Source of the DNA: CAZMGT01 sp964565895
GTDB lineage: Bacteria > Armatimonadota > Zipacnadia > UBA1398 > CAZMGT01
Assembly: GCA_964565895.1 (NCBI GenBank)
Contig: CAZMGT010000034.1
Span: forward strand, 1-40,008
Length of the DNA: 40,008 nucleotides
Reading direction: 5' to 3'
Shown piece after piece: positions 16,772-25,048 of this stretch (its first letter is position 1; every line of letters starts with the position of its first letter). Made by a program: the position numbers and the translations under genes. The notes under the pieces were generated by a model. The model searched no databases and was not told the origin of the DNA. It saw only the letters and a list, made by a program, of their open reading frames with translations.

Positions 16772-17695
16772 GTGGCGCTTGGGCGCTGCGCGGTAACCGG
16801 GGCGTTTGGCTTTACGGGAAAATACATCGCGCGCGTGTTACTTGCGCGCGGGGCTGAGGTTGTCACCCTTACAAACCGGCCGGCGGAAGAGTCCGCATTT
16901 AGCGAGCCTCTGCCCACGTTTCCGCTGAGCTTCGACGACCCGCCGCAGCTTGTGCGCTCGCTAACTGGTGTAGATGTCTTGTTTAACACCTATTGGATCC
17001 GCTTTTCTCACAAACGCCTTACGTTCGCAAAGGCCGCCGAAAATTCCAAGATACTCATTAACTGCGCCAAGGAAGCAGGCGCAAGAAAAGTGGTGCACAT
17101 TAGCGTAACAAACGCTTCTTTAACTTCTCCGCTTCCATATTTTCGGTATAAGGCACAAGTCGAGGAGCATATTCGTGCATCCGGGCTACCTTTTGCCATC
17201 ATCCGCCCAGCACTCATTTTCGGTGAAGAATCGATACTAATAAACAACATCGCCTGGATGCTCAGGCGGTTTCCAATATTCGCTATTCCAGGAAGCGGCG
17301 AGTACCGCTTGCGGCCGATTTTTGTGGAAGACCTTGCGAAGCTTGTCGTGGCCGCAGCGGAGGAGGAGGATAACACGGAAAAGGACGCCGTTGGCCCAGA
17401 AGTTTTTCGCTTTCGCGCGCTTGTGGAAGAGATCGCTCGCGCCGTGGGAAGCTCCGCGCGTATCGTTTGCGCTCCGCCGTGGGTCGCGTTTGCGCTTGCG
17501 CGGGGTTTGGGCGTTGTCGTGCGCGACGTCGTGCTCACAAAAGATGAGGTAGCGGGGCTGATGCAAGAGCTGTTAATGCGCGAAGGCCCGGCGACGGGCG
17601 AAACACCGTTTACGCAGTGGCTCAGCGAAAACGCGGCGCACCTTGGCGTTCAGTATTTCTCCGAGCTTAAGCGCCATTACGCGCGCCGCAGCTAG
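16772..17695 (+). CDS. NAD(P)-binding epimerase/dehydratase-like protein (atypical SDR)
   Basis: 307 residues from a GTG at 16772 that directly precedes the Rossmann fold. The frame is open further upstream but that sequence is Arg-rich and unlike the family. Motifs are CAVTGAFGFTGKYIA (TGxxGxxG nucleotide-binding loop), VVHISVTNASLTSPLPYFRYKAQVEEHI with the YxxxK pair (Tyr-Phe-Arg-Tyr-Lys), IIRPALIFGEES, and RPIFVEDLAKLV. This is the pattern of NmrA-like or NDUFA9-like atypical SDRs that act on nucleotide sugars or in quinone/complex I-related roles. A C-terminal extension of about 60 residues lacks recognisable motifs. The stop codon overlaps that of the convergent acylase (CTAG at 17692-17695). 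Substrate unknown. Confidence 0.82.
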   Translation: MALGRCAVTGAFGFTGKYIARVLLARGAEVVTLTNRPAEESAFSEPLPTFPLSFDDPPQLVRSLTGVDVLFNTYWIRFSHKRLTFAKAAENSKILINCAKEAGARKVVHISVTNASLTSPLPYFRYKAQVEEHIRASGLPFAIIRPALIFGEESILINNIAWMLRRFPIFAIPGSGEYRLRPIFVEDLAKLVVAAAEEEDNTEKDAVGPEVFRFRALVEEIARAVGSSARIVCAPPWVAFALARGLGVVVRDVVLTKDEVAGLMQELLMREGPATGETPFTQWLSENAAHLGVQYFSELKRHYARRS

Positions 17696-19791
17696 TTGCG
17701 CCCGGGCGGGTAGACGCTCTCCAGGTGTGCGCGAATATCTTCCAGGGTAATCCAGCACGGCTTCCACTGCCGCGCTGAGTATAGTCGGGTCATGTCCGCA
17801 TAATGGGGCGAAGCAGGGTTTTCGCTTTGCCCCCACGCGCGCATGGTGTAGGCCTCGATTCCCTGTGGCCCCATAGCCACGGTAAGCAGGTTGCTCGACC
17901 CGCTACTGCAAATCAACTTCCCGCCGCGCGGCAGCCCACGCTCGTCGTAGGCTCCGCTCCCCATATATAACACCTGCGCTTTCTTGTCTCCGCCGGCCAT
18001 GGGCAGTTCTACATTGCCCCGGCGAATGCGGTGCACCTCGCCCCACGGGACAAGCGGCGAACCATAGCGCTCGACGAGAAACTGAACGACATCGCGCAAA
18101 GCCTCGAGCATTATCCGCTGCACGCGCGGCGCAAGCTGGCGCTGCTCACGGAAGAAGGTCCACAAATTCCCTTGATTGCCCGCGCGCTTTGCTTTTGTGT
18201 CTAACACGTCCCACCACAATTGAAAGATCGTCGCCCCTCTGCTCTCTATCTCTCCGCGTTTGTCCCACCGTTTTAGCTCTTCAATAGCAGTTTTGATGTG
18301 TCCCTGCGGGTCCGGTATTTGCGTGGCATGGGCTTCGTAGGCGCTAAGCAGCGCGGGCAACACGTCATCGGCCACGAGAAAATATGTGTCCGTGGCGAAG
18401 CGCTGAATGTCCTGCAGGGTAAACTTTTCCTTGGTTGCGAAAAGGTCAAGCGCGCGCTGGCCGCGCGGGTTTATCAGCCCGGAAGAGATGTATAGCGGTA
18501 TATCCTCACGCCGCAGGGGAACATTGGGGCAGACAACGAGGGGCGACGTATTGCACTGCTGCATAAACCCAGCTTCGGGATCGATCACCCGGGGGAGCTT
18601 GTCAAACGGGTAAACGCCCCGCCACTCCGTAGCGCTCGTCCACCCGGGTAGGGGCTTTGTATAGTCATAGCCCTCCGGCCTGAGACCCGTTGTCGCGTTA
18701 TATAGGTAGGCAATTCGTCCGCGGCGCTCGCCAACAAACACATTCCAGCGGAGCATTGCCCTCTCTTCAAACGCCTCGAGAACATCCTCGAAACTGCGGG
18801 CCATGTTTATTTTCCACAGCGTCTTTATCGCGCTCGGCGAATCCCAGGTGGCAAGCCTCGCCGCGACGGCGTGGGTCGCATCCTCCCAAATTACTGGCCC
18901 GTGGTGGCTATACTTTAAAACCGCGGTGTGCGGCTCTGACCCACGGACATTAATAGTAACCTCGCGCAGCACCAAGTCGCGCCATTTGCCGTCGTATTCG
19001 TACTGGTTCTTGTTTTGCGGGTTTAGGCGCAGGATATAGCAGTCCGCAACATCAGGGTTGTTGTTTGTCGTGCCCCAGCAAATGTCGTCGTTAAAACCGA
19101 TAATGACAAACGGGAGAATCGGCGTGGTGATGCCATAAACGTTGCGTCCCTGGCAGTGCATGTGCACCTCGTACCAGCGGTTGGTTTCGTCCCAAGGGAG
19201 GTGTGGGTCGGAGAGAAAGAGCACGCGGCCGTCGGCGGAGCGCTTGGGGGAGACGATCCACATGTTCGAAGCTTCGAGCTGCCCTCGCGCTGCGCGCAAC
19301 TCTTTGCTTGCCGCACTAAACGCACGGCTGAGCATGGCATAGCGGATCGCAGCGAGCAGGTCCGCAATAGTGAGCTTGCGCCAGAGCGGCCCGCTGCGCT
19401 TTGGGCCCTGGTCCACGCCGAGGTTGAACCCGTCGCAAAACGCTTGGAGAAGCTCGCGCAGCTCCGGCTCAAGCTCGCGCGCCTGCTCCGCGGCGACGTC
19501 GGGAACGCGCAGGCGGTGGACGTAGATATCGTGCTGCACGGCCTCTGGGCCCACGACGCTCGCCCGCTCTCCGGTCACCGTGCGCGCAAGGCGCACGGTA
19601 AGCTCGGCATGGTCTTGAGCGTGGGCGAAGCCAATGGCAAAGAGAACGTCGGGCCACGTTTCGCCGAACGCGTGGGGCACGCCGTAGCTGTCGCGGTAAA
19701 GGGTAACGTTTTTCCAGCGCTCCGCCTGCGCCCAGCCGAGCGAAGAGACAAGAAGGAGCGCAGCAACGCCTCCGAGATTCACCGCAGTCAT
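17692..19791 (-). CDS. Penicillin acylase family (S45) N-terminal nucleophile amidohydrolase, AHL-acylase-like
   Basis: 699 residues with a signal peptide ending near GWAQA, so periplasmic. The A-chain region has YRDSYGVPHAFGETWPDVLFAIGFAHAQDHAEL, a family hallmark. After a spacer, the B chain should start at Ser175 of ASNMWIVSPKR, the autocatalytic nucleophile exposed by cleavage after Ala174. HLPWDETNRWYEVHMH and GFNDDICWGTTNNNPD follow, also typical. Members deacylate penicillins, acyl-homoserine lactones or lipopeptides; the substrate here is unknown. AAAAGGG abuts the ATG directly, so the GTG at 19782 (codon 4, spacing about nine) may be the real start; the signal peptide is kept either way. 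Convergent with the SDR gene by overlapping stop codons. No luxI/luxR genes are seen in the window. Confidence 0.92.
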   Translation of the reverse strand: MTAVNLGGVAALLLVSSLGWAQAERWKNVTLYRDSYGVPHAFGETWPDVLFAIGFAHAQDHAELTVRLARTVTGERASVVGPEAVQHDIYVHRLRVPDVAAEQARELEPELRELLQAFCDGFNLGVDQGPKRSGPLWRKLTIADLLAAIRYAMLSRAFSAASKELRAARGQLEASNMWIVSPKRSADGRVLFLSDPHLPWDETNRWYEVHMHCQGRNVYGITTPILPFVIIGFNDDICWGTTNNNPDVADCYILRLNPQNKNQYEYDGKWRDLVLREVTINVRGSEPHTAVLKYSHHGPVIWEDATHAVAARLATWDSPSAIKTLWKINMARSFEDVLEAFEERAMLRWNVFVGERRGRIAYLYNATTGLRPEGYDYTKPLPGWTSATEWRGVYPFDKLPRVIDPEAGFMQQCNTSPLVVCPNVPLRREDIPLYISSGLINPRGQRALDLFATKEKFTLQDIQRFATDTYFLVADDVLPALLSAYEAHATQIPDPQGHIKTAIEELKRWDKRGEIESRGATIFQLWWDVLDTKAKRAGNQGNLWTFFREQRQLAPRVQRIMLEALRDVVQFLVERYGSPLVPWGEVHRIRRGNVELPMAGGDKKAQVLYMGSGAYDERGLPRGGKLICSSGSSNLLTVAMGPQGIEAYTMRAWGQSENPASPHYADMTRLYSARQWKPCWITLEDIRAHLESVYPPGRN

Positions 19792-20005
19792 CCCTTTTGT
19801 TGCCGGTTTTGAGCTGAGCGATTCGTAACAATGTCGTTCTTAACCTCCATTCGCCGCGGGTGGTCTAGGCAGCCTGGGCTCTCGCCGAGGACGCGCAAAA
19901 GGAGCTTCAGAGCGTCGGGCTAAATACAATAAAAATCGTCTCTTAAAGGCGTAAAAGCACAGGAGCCTTTATAGGAGCAACGAGACCGCGGTAAAAGAAC
20001 AGCTC
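19792..20005. promoter_or_regulatory. Divergent intergenic region with AT-rich patch and motif shared with 9084
   Basis: TTGAGCTGAGC (19809-19819) followed by AACAAT (19827-19832) repeats a block found at 9084-9106. TACAAT at 19925-19930 is a possible -10 box for the nuclease gene, without a good -35. 19869-19946 (plus) is a 25-codon stretch between stops that reads like a helical protein tail (ALAEDAQKELQSVG), possibly a gene remnant. Confidence 0.35.
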
Positions 20006-21106
20006 GTGCTGCCCGCTCTGGAAGCCTTGGGTTGGAACACCAGAGACCCCGCGCAAGTGCGGCCCGAGGAAAGCGCGCAATTGGGAGCGGCGGATTATGC
20101 TCTGTTCAAGAAGGCTGACAAGCCCGTGCTGATTATCGAGGTAAAGAATCTTTCCGCAGACCCTGATGATGCTAAGGTTCTCGCCCAGGTAGGAAAATAT
20201 GCGTGGGAACAAGGAGTGGAGTTTGGGGTTGCTACAAATGGCGCAAGGTGGGTATTGATCGACAGCGAGCCAGGAAAGGCGCCGAAAGAGTGCATCGTCT
20301 GGAAAGCGAATCTCGCAGATGAGAGCAATGACGGAGAAACCATGTTCTACTTGGGCAGCCTGCGCCGAAATAAAATCGAGCAGTTGGACGGGTTTGTACG
20401 GCACCTAAGAGAAGTTGACGACGTTCTTGCTGTGTGGGAGACGCTGAGGAAGGATCAACACAAACTCGCCGAAGTTGTTGCGAAAGCAATTAAAAACGTT
20501 GCGGGGAAGAAAGGGCTGCTAAAAGGAGTTGGGTTTGGGACGGTCCGTGCATACGCTCAGGCGATCTTGAAACGAGAGCTGCGGCGCGGCCCTCCGTCTC
20601 GATGGGAGATGGTTCGTCCCGTGGAGGATAAAGAAGCTGAAGACCCCTACCGGGAATACTGGCAGGAAAGGTGCAGCGCCGAAGTCTGGCGGCTGTTGCT
20701 CGCGCTTTTGGACGTCGTTGTTGGGCAGGTGCCTGGGGTTGGCTATTCGTGGGAGTCTAAGACACGCATTCCGATCAAACGTCGCGCCGGGAAAGGGCCG
20801 ATGTCCAATGTCAACTGGATTGCCATACACCCTAGAAAGGATGGTTTGCTGTTGCGGTTTGTCCTTGCAAAGAAGAAGTTCAAGCCATCGGAGGTTTGCA
20901 AGCGCCTCGGCTTGCCACCGACATCCGCCAGTGGAAAACCATCAGTGACTGTCGAACCAGAGAAGTGGGCGCCGTCTCATCATGAACGGTTCACGATTCG
21001 GATCCCGAGAAACTACAATGTGCGCTCAGAGGGCTTCATTTGTTTCCTAAGGGAAGCCGCTGAATCGGTGTCACATTGGCTTTTCCCCACGAGAAGCAAA
21101 AAGTAA
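20006..21106 (+). CDS. Stand-alone HsdR-N-type (PD-(D/E)XK) nuclease domain protein, 5' end probably damaged
   Basis: 366 residues from a GTG. The first half matches the N-terminal nuclease domain of type I restriction subunit R: LGWNTRDPAQVRPEES, then the PD-(D/E)XK core with Asp30 in GAADYALFK and LIIEVKNL (Glu-Val-Lys), then AQVGKYAWEQGVEFGVATNGARWVLID. No helicase domain follows; the C-terminal ~200 residues are unrecognised. In-frame codons upstream of the GTG encode KHRSLYRSNETAVKEQL, which fits the conserved start of this domain. An in-frame TAA (19952-19954) and no usable start codon precede them, so the true N-terminus appears lost or is initiated unusually. Base composition is visibly more AT-rich than the flanking genes, suggesting horizontal acquisition. 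No methylase or specificity gene is adjacent. Confidence 0.75.
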   Translation: MLPALEALGWNTRDPAQVRPEESAQLGAADYALFKKADKPVLIIEVKNLSADPDDAKVLAQVGKYAWEQGVEFGVATNGARWVLIDSEPGKAPKECIVWKANLADESNDGETMFYLGSLRRNKIEQLDGFVRHLREVDDVLAVWETLRKDQHKLAEVVAKAIKNVAGKKGLLKGVGFGTVRAYAQAILKRELRRGPPSRWEMVRPVEDKEAEDPYREYWQERCSAEVWRLLLALLDVVVGQVPGVGYSWESKTRIPIKRRAGKGPMSNVNWIAIHPRKDGLLLRFVLAKKKFKPSEVCKRLGLPPTSASGKPSVTVEPEKWAPSHHERFTIRIPRNYNVRSEGFICFLREAAESVSHWLFPTRSKK

Positions 21107-21264
21107 CAAATAGCCGCGGACGAACAAAGAGAAGCTTCTCACGCTGTCCAGGGCGCAGGTGAGGACTTGCGCAGGATAGACTTCCTGTTCAGGGGAGGCG
21201 CAGGATCAGCAGCAACTTGCAGAGCGCCGAGGCAATAACCACCGCCACCGTAGGCGTGCTTTGT

Positions 21265-23897
21265 TCACGTTGAGGGAAGCACCAGGAAGCTTTTGGCAGG
21301 AATTCTACGCCCAAACGCAGAATAGTCACGCCCGCTAAAGTTCACCACCACCTTCATCCCGTTCGCAAACTCTGTCTCTTGCACCATGCGATCCTNNNNN
21401 NNNNNNNNNNNNNNNNNNNNNNNNNNNNNNNNNNNNNNNNNNNNNNNNNNNNNNNNNNNNNNNNNNNNNNNNNNNNNNNNNNNNNNNNNNNNNNNTTCAC
21501 CACCACCTTCATCCCGTTCGCAAACTCTGTCTCTTGCACCATGCGATCCTTTGTTAAGAAACGGTGGGAGACCATCTCATAGCCGCCTACTTTTTCTGTG
21601 AAATCGCATATTGTGTGGTAGCTTCTTAAAATACGATCGCCGCACTCTGCAATTGTCTTTTCGTTTACCACAAATATCGGCATCCCCCCATATAACAGAT
21701 GTAGTAGGTCCCAGTCGTCCCAATATTCCTTGCCCTTGCGCCAGCGATTTGGTGTATGGTTCCAGCGCCACGTCATTAATACGCTGTCGTGGTAAACGAG
21801 CTTGTGCAGGGGGACGCGTATGGTAGGATCGAAGTTGTTTTTAATGTAAGAGTGGGGCAGGTCAAACGGTGCCGTGCCCACGTAGACGCCGGGGATGCCG
21901 CCCAAGAAGTTTAGCGTTAAACTCCCTTCTTGGTAGTGCAACGCATGCGCCGCCCAATCCGCGCCACCTTCGGAGCTGCAGATCTGGCCCAAGGAGCGCA
22001 GGTAGTCGAACAGCTTTATTCTCTCCTCGCGGTCCTGTGTGCGCGTCAGAGGATGCTTGTCCGAATAGCACTCGAACAGCGGGTGCGCCGTTTCCACGTC
22101 GATAAACCGCGCGGTATAGCCGAGCTGGGCGATCTGTTGGGGGATGACCTTTTTCATCCACTTTAGCTGACACGCCGAGCAGCGTTTATAGCAACGGACC
22201 CTTTGCCCCGCAGCGCCCCGCGAGTCGACGCCGCCCTTTGCTCCGATGGGATAGGCAAAGCCGGGCAGCGGCGACCCGTCGCGCCTGATGTAAACCTCGT
22301 CGGGGTAGCCGATTCGCCGATAGTCGTTCTCAGAGCGGGGCGGACCCCAAATCTTGAGCAGCTCCGGGCCGGCGACGTCGGTGTAAATGTCGTAGCGGTT
22401 AACGATGTAGCCCGCGGCCTTTGCCCGCTCGATACGCGACCTCGGCCCGCCGCAGCTATATACCGCGCGCCGTATTCCGTTTCCTATCATCCAGCTTAAC
22501 ACGGCATCGCCGCGCGACTGGTCCAGAATATTTATCGCGCCAATGAGCTTGGACACGTTTGGGATCTCGCGCGCCTTGTCCGCGAGCGTGCGGAACCTGC
22601 CGCAGGCGATGAGATACTTGCGGTAGCGCTTGGCCATAGCCACGTATCCGCCCTTTTCGAACAAGCAGTAGCGCAGGCGGCGGGGATAGCGGAGATCGCG
22701 CAGCGAGGGAAGCCAAACGATCGCCGGCGCGAGCACCTCCCCGTCCTCGGTAGCCACACGCTGGACCTTGCCTTGAAAGTCGTCCGCGGTCTCCACGAGC
22801 ATCATAATTCCTTCCTCGCCGACAACCAGCCCGCACCAAGGCATAAGCCAGCCGTGCTGCCCGTAATGAAAGGTGCGCACCACGCCCCGGCGCGAGGTGT
22901 CCGTCACGGGCAAGATAACGCCTTCGTCCGCGGGCATGACGAGCTCCGCCTTATTCGTCGGCGGAAGCAGGGGCAGGGGATAGAGCACCTGCGCATAGCG
23001 CCCAGGTTGCGCCGGGGCGAGGGTGACCAGCGCCTCCGCGGGCTCCTCCAGCCTAACCGAGACAGCGAGCAGCCCGGCGGGCGTCTCGAGCCGGAAGGCG
23101 AGGGAGCTCGCCGTCGCGCGCACGTCCCCGACCACGGGCAAGCTGCCCGCAAGCGCCTGCCGCCACGTTCTTTGCGTGCGCAAATCGATAAACGCCAGCG
23201 CGCCGGTGTCTTCGTCGAGCTCAACGCGCAAGGTTTTGTTCTCGATGGCGTGCGTTTTGCCCAAAACCGCTCGCCTCTGCGGGGAAAGTTCCTCAACGCG
23301 CACGTCGTCGAACAGCACGAGCGCCTCACCGCCCTGGGCCCACACAGTAAAGTGCATTCGCCCAGCGCGCAGGGCAGGGTCGAAGAAGCGCGCCTGAACG
23401 CGCGCATCGGGGTTGTCTTCTGGCCACAGGCGCGCCCAGAGCATGGGGCCCGCGGCCTCGAACTCCACGCGATACCACGTCTTCGGTTTAAGCTTGAGCT
23501 CGCCCACCGTCCCTAGGGGGATAAACTGCGTTCCCGCTTGATGAACGACGATCGGGCCATCGGTGCGCAGGTTAACGAAATAGCTGTGCCCTGGCCGGCC
23601 CAGCCGCAGGCCGAGCTTGATGTGCAACGTAGGGGCAAGCTGCTCCGCGCGCACACGTGCGGAAAGCCGAACGTTCGCCCAGCGCTCGCTTCCCGCGGTG
23701 ACTTGGCCGCTCCGGCCGCGGAACTCGAGCACATGGTTTTCGGCGTTTTCCGGCTCAAGCGCAACACGCCACGCGCCAGAGCGCACCTGCCACTTGGCGG
23801 ACAGCCCATGCTCGAAGTCGTCGAAGAACAACGCGCCCTGGGGCAACTTACCCGCCGCTCCGACAACCAAGCAAAGCGCGACCAAGCTTGCGTTCAT
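21265..23897 (-). CDS. Secreted GH101/GH129-related glycoside hydrolase with N-terminal LamG-like domain (interrupted by assembly gap)
   Basis: The start is the ATG at 23897 (GGGAGG upstream), followed by a signal peptide; upstream open sequence is discarded. Residues about 20-190 are a concanavalin/LamG-like sandwich (FFDDFEHGLSAKWQV to ALVLFDDVRVEEL). A long beta-sandwich and a TIM barrel follow. The barrel has ARFIDVETAHPL (Asp600) and CSSEGGADWAAH (Glu643). The 43-residue spacing equals what I recall for the catalytic pair of the GH129 enzyme NagBb (Asp435/Glu478), so alpha-N-acetylgalactosaminidase-like chemistry is plausible but unproven. The gap and its flanking repeat break the frame. 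Collapsing the repeat gives an 825-residue protein with a natural C-terminus, NFSGRDYS...FLVLPST, stop at 21265-21267. As assembled, translation would end in an artefactual tail. Confidence 0.8.
21341..21550. repeat. Identical 55-bp direct repeats flanking a scaffold gap (assembly artefact)
   Basis: Positions 21341-21395 and 21496-21550 are identical over 55 bases and directly flank the N run. This is the signature of two contig ends sharing an unmerged k-mer overlap, not a biological duplication. Merging them into one copy restores an uninterrupted reading frame in the glycosidase gene. Confidence 0.9.
21396..21495. other. Scaffold gap of exactly 100 N
   Basis: The fixed length indicates a placeholder rather than a measured distance. 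Given the flanking 55-bp repeat, the real missing sequence is probably zero. Confidence 0.97.
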
Positions 23898-24051
23898 GCT
23901 AACATTCCTCCCGGGGTTGTAACTTCGGCGGCAGGCAGGGCAAACCTCGGCCCGCGCATGGCCCAGCCTGTGGGCGCCCGCGCGAGAAGGGGCCGTTGCC
24001 CGGCGACCTGAATAAGTCGTGACATGGCCTGCGCTGAGTGGGTGATCGGCT

Positions 24052-25029
24052 TTGCGCAAGGTACTGCTCGACATGGACCCCGGCGTAGACGACGCCCTGG
24101 CCCTGCTCTTGGCGCTGCATTCGCCGGAGCTGGAGATCGTCGGCCTGACCACGGTGGCCGGGAACATCGGCGTAGAGCAGACGACCCGCAACATGCTCAC
24201 CGTGCTCGAGGTAGCGGGGGTTAGCGACCCTCCGCCGGTGGCTATGGGGGCCGCTGTGGGGCTAAGCGGCCCGATCGAGCGCGCGGAGCACGTGCACGGG
24301 CGAGATGGCCTGGGCGGGGCCGTGGAGCTGCGCGACGGCGAGGCGCCGCGCTATCCGGAGCCGAAGCTTCGCCCCGCGGAGCTTTCCGCGGAGGAGCTGA
24401 TCGTCTCCGCCGTGCGCGAGCATGGCCAAGAGCTAACGATAATCGCCACCGGCCCCCTGACGAACATCGCCCGCGCCCTTTCCCGCGAGCCGCGTCTTCT
24501 GCGGAGTATTCAGGAGCTGATCATTATGGGCGGGGCGTTCGCCGTTCCCGGCAATGTCACAAACCATGCCGAGTTTAACGTGTCCGCAGATCCCCAAGCT
24601 GCGGCAATCGTCGCCCGCGCCGGCGGGCCCACTCTCTGGGTCGGGCTGGACGTAACGCACAAAACGTTTCTCTTCCGGCGCGATGTAGAGGAGGAGATTC
24701 TTCCCCGCGGGGGCAGGGTAGCGCGGTTTGTCGCCGACTGCACCGCGTTTTATATGGACCGCCACCGCAGCCCAAACGGCGCCCCGGGCTGCTACCTGCA
24801 CGACCCGCTCGCCGTGGCCGTGGCCATCGATCGCACTCTGGTTGGCGCGCGGCCCGCGCAGGTCGAAGTTGTCGTCGAGGGCGAGGAGCGGGGCAGGACA
24901 ATCGCCCGCTGGCTAGGCACCCCCGGCCCATGTGAACCGCGCGGCGCTTTGGTCTGTACTACAGTAGATACGCCGCGTTTTCGCAGGCTGTTTTTGGAGC
25001 GAATCACCGGTCCGCCGGAGCAGCGCTGA
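24052..25029 (+). CDS. Inosine/uridine-preferring nucleoside hydrolase family protein
   Basis: 325 residues from a TTG at 24052, with a GGTGAT purine-rich stretch just upstream; no ATG fits before the essential motif. The calcium-binding signature LLDMDPGVDDALAL (Asp7, Asp9, Asp13, Asp14) starts at the N-terminus. NHAEFNVSADPQAA and the catalytic-site motif LHDPLAVA (His250-Asp251) complete the family pattern, and IIATGPLTNIARAL is conserved. The family cleaves the N-glycosidic bond of ribonucleosides in the cytoplasm for salvage. It ends 19 nt before the isoprenoid-synthase-like gene on the same strand, so co-transcription is likely though a functional link is not obvious. Confidence 0.94.
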   Translation: MRKVLLDMDPGVDDALALLLALHSPELEIVGLTTVAGNIGVEQTTRNMLTVLEVAGVSDPPPVAMGAAVGLSGPIERAEHVHGRDGLGGAVELRDGEAPRYPEPKLRPAELSAEELIVSAVREHGQELTIIATGPLTNIARALSREPRLLRSIQELIIMGGAFAVPGNVTNHAEFNVSADPQAAAIVARAGGPTLWVGLDVTHKTFLFRRDVEEEILPRGGRVARFVADCTAFYMDRHRSPNGAPGCYLHDPLAVAVAIDRTLVGARPAQVEVVVEGEERGRTIARWLGTPGPCEPRGALVCTTVDTPRFRRLFLERITGPPEQR

Positions 25030-25048
25030 GGCGCAGGAGGTGCGCTCC

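Noticed and set aside
21341..21550. 55-bp direct repeat as target-site duplication or mobile element boundary
   Set aside because: It exactly abuts a 100-N placeholder and collapsing it restores a gene, so it is an assembly overlap.
23898..24200. N-terminal extension of the GH129-like gene to 24200
   Set aside because: It overlaps the start of the divergent nucleoside hydrolase. The ATG at 23897 has a good SD and is followed by a signal peptide.
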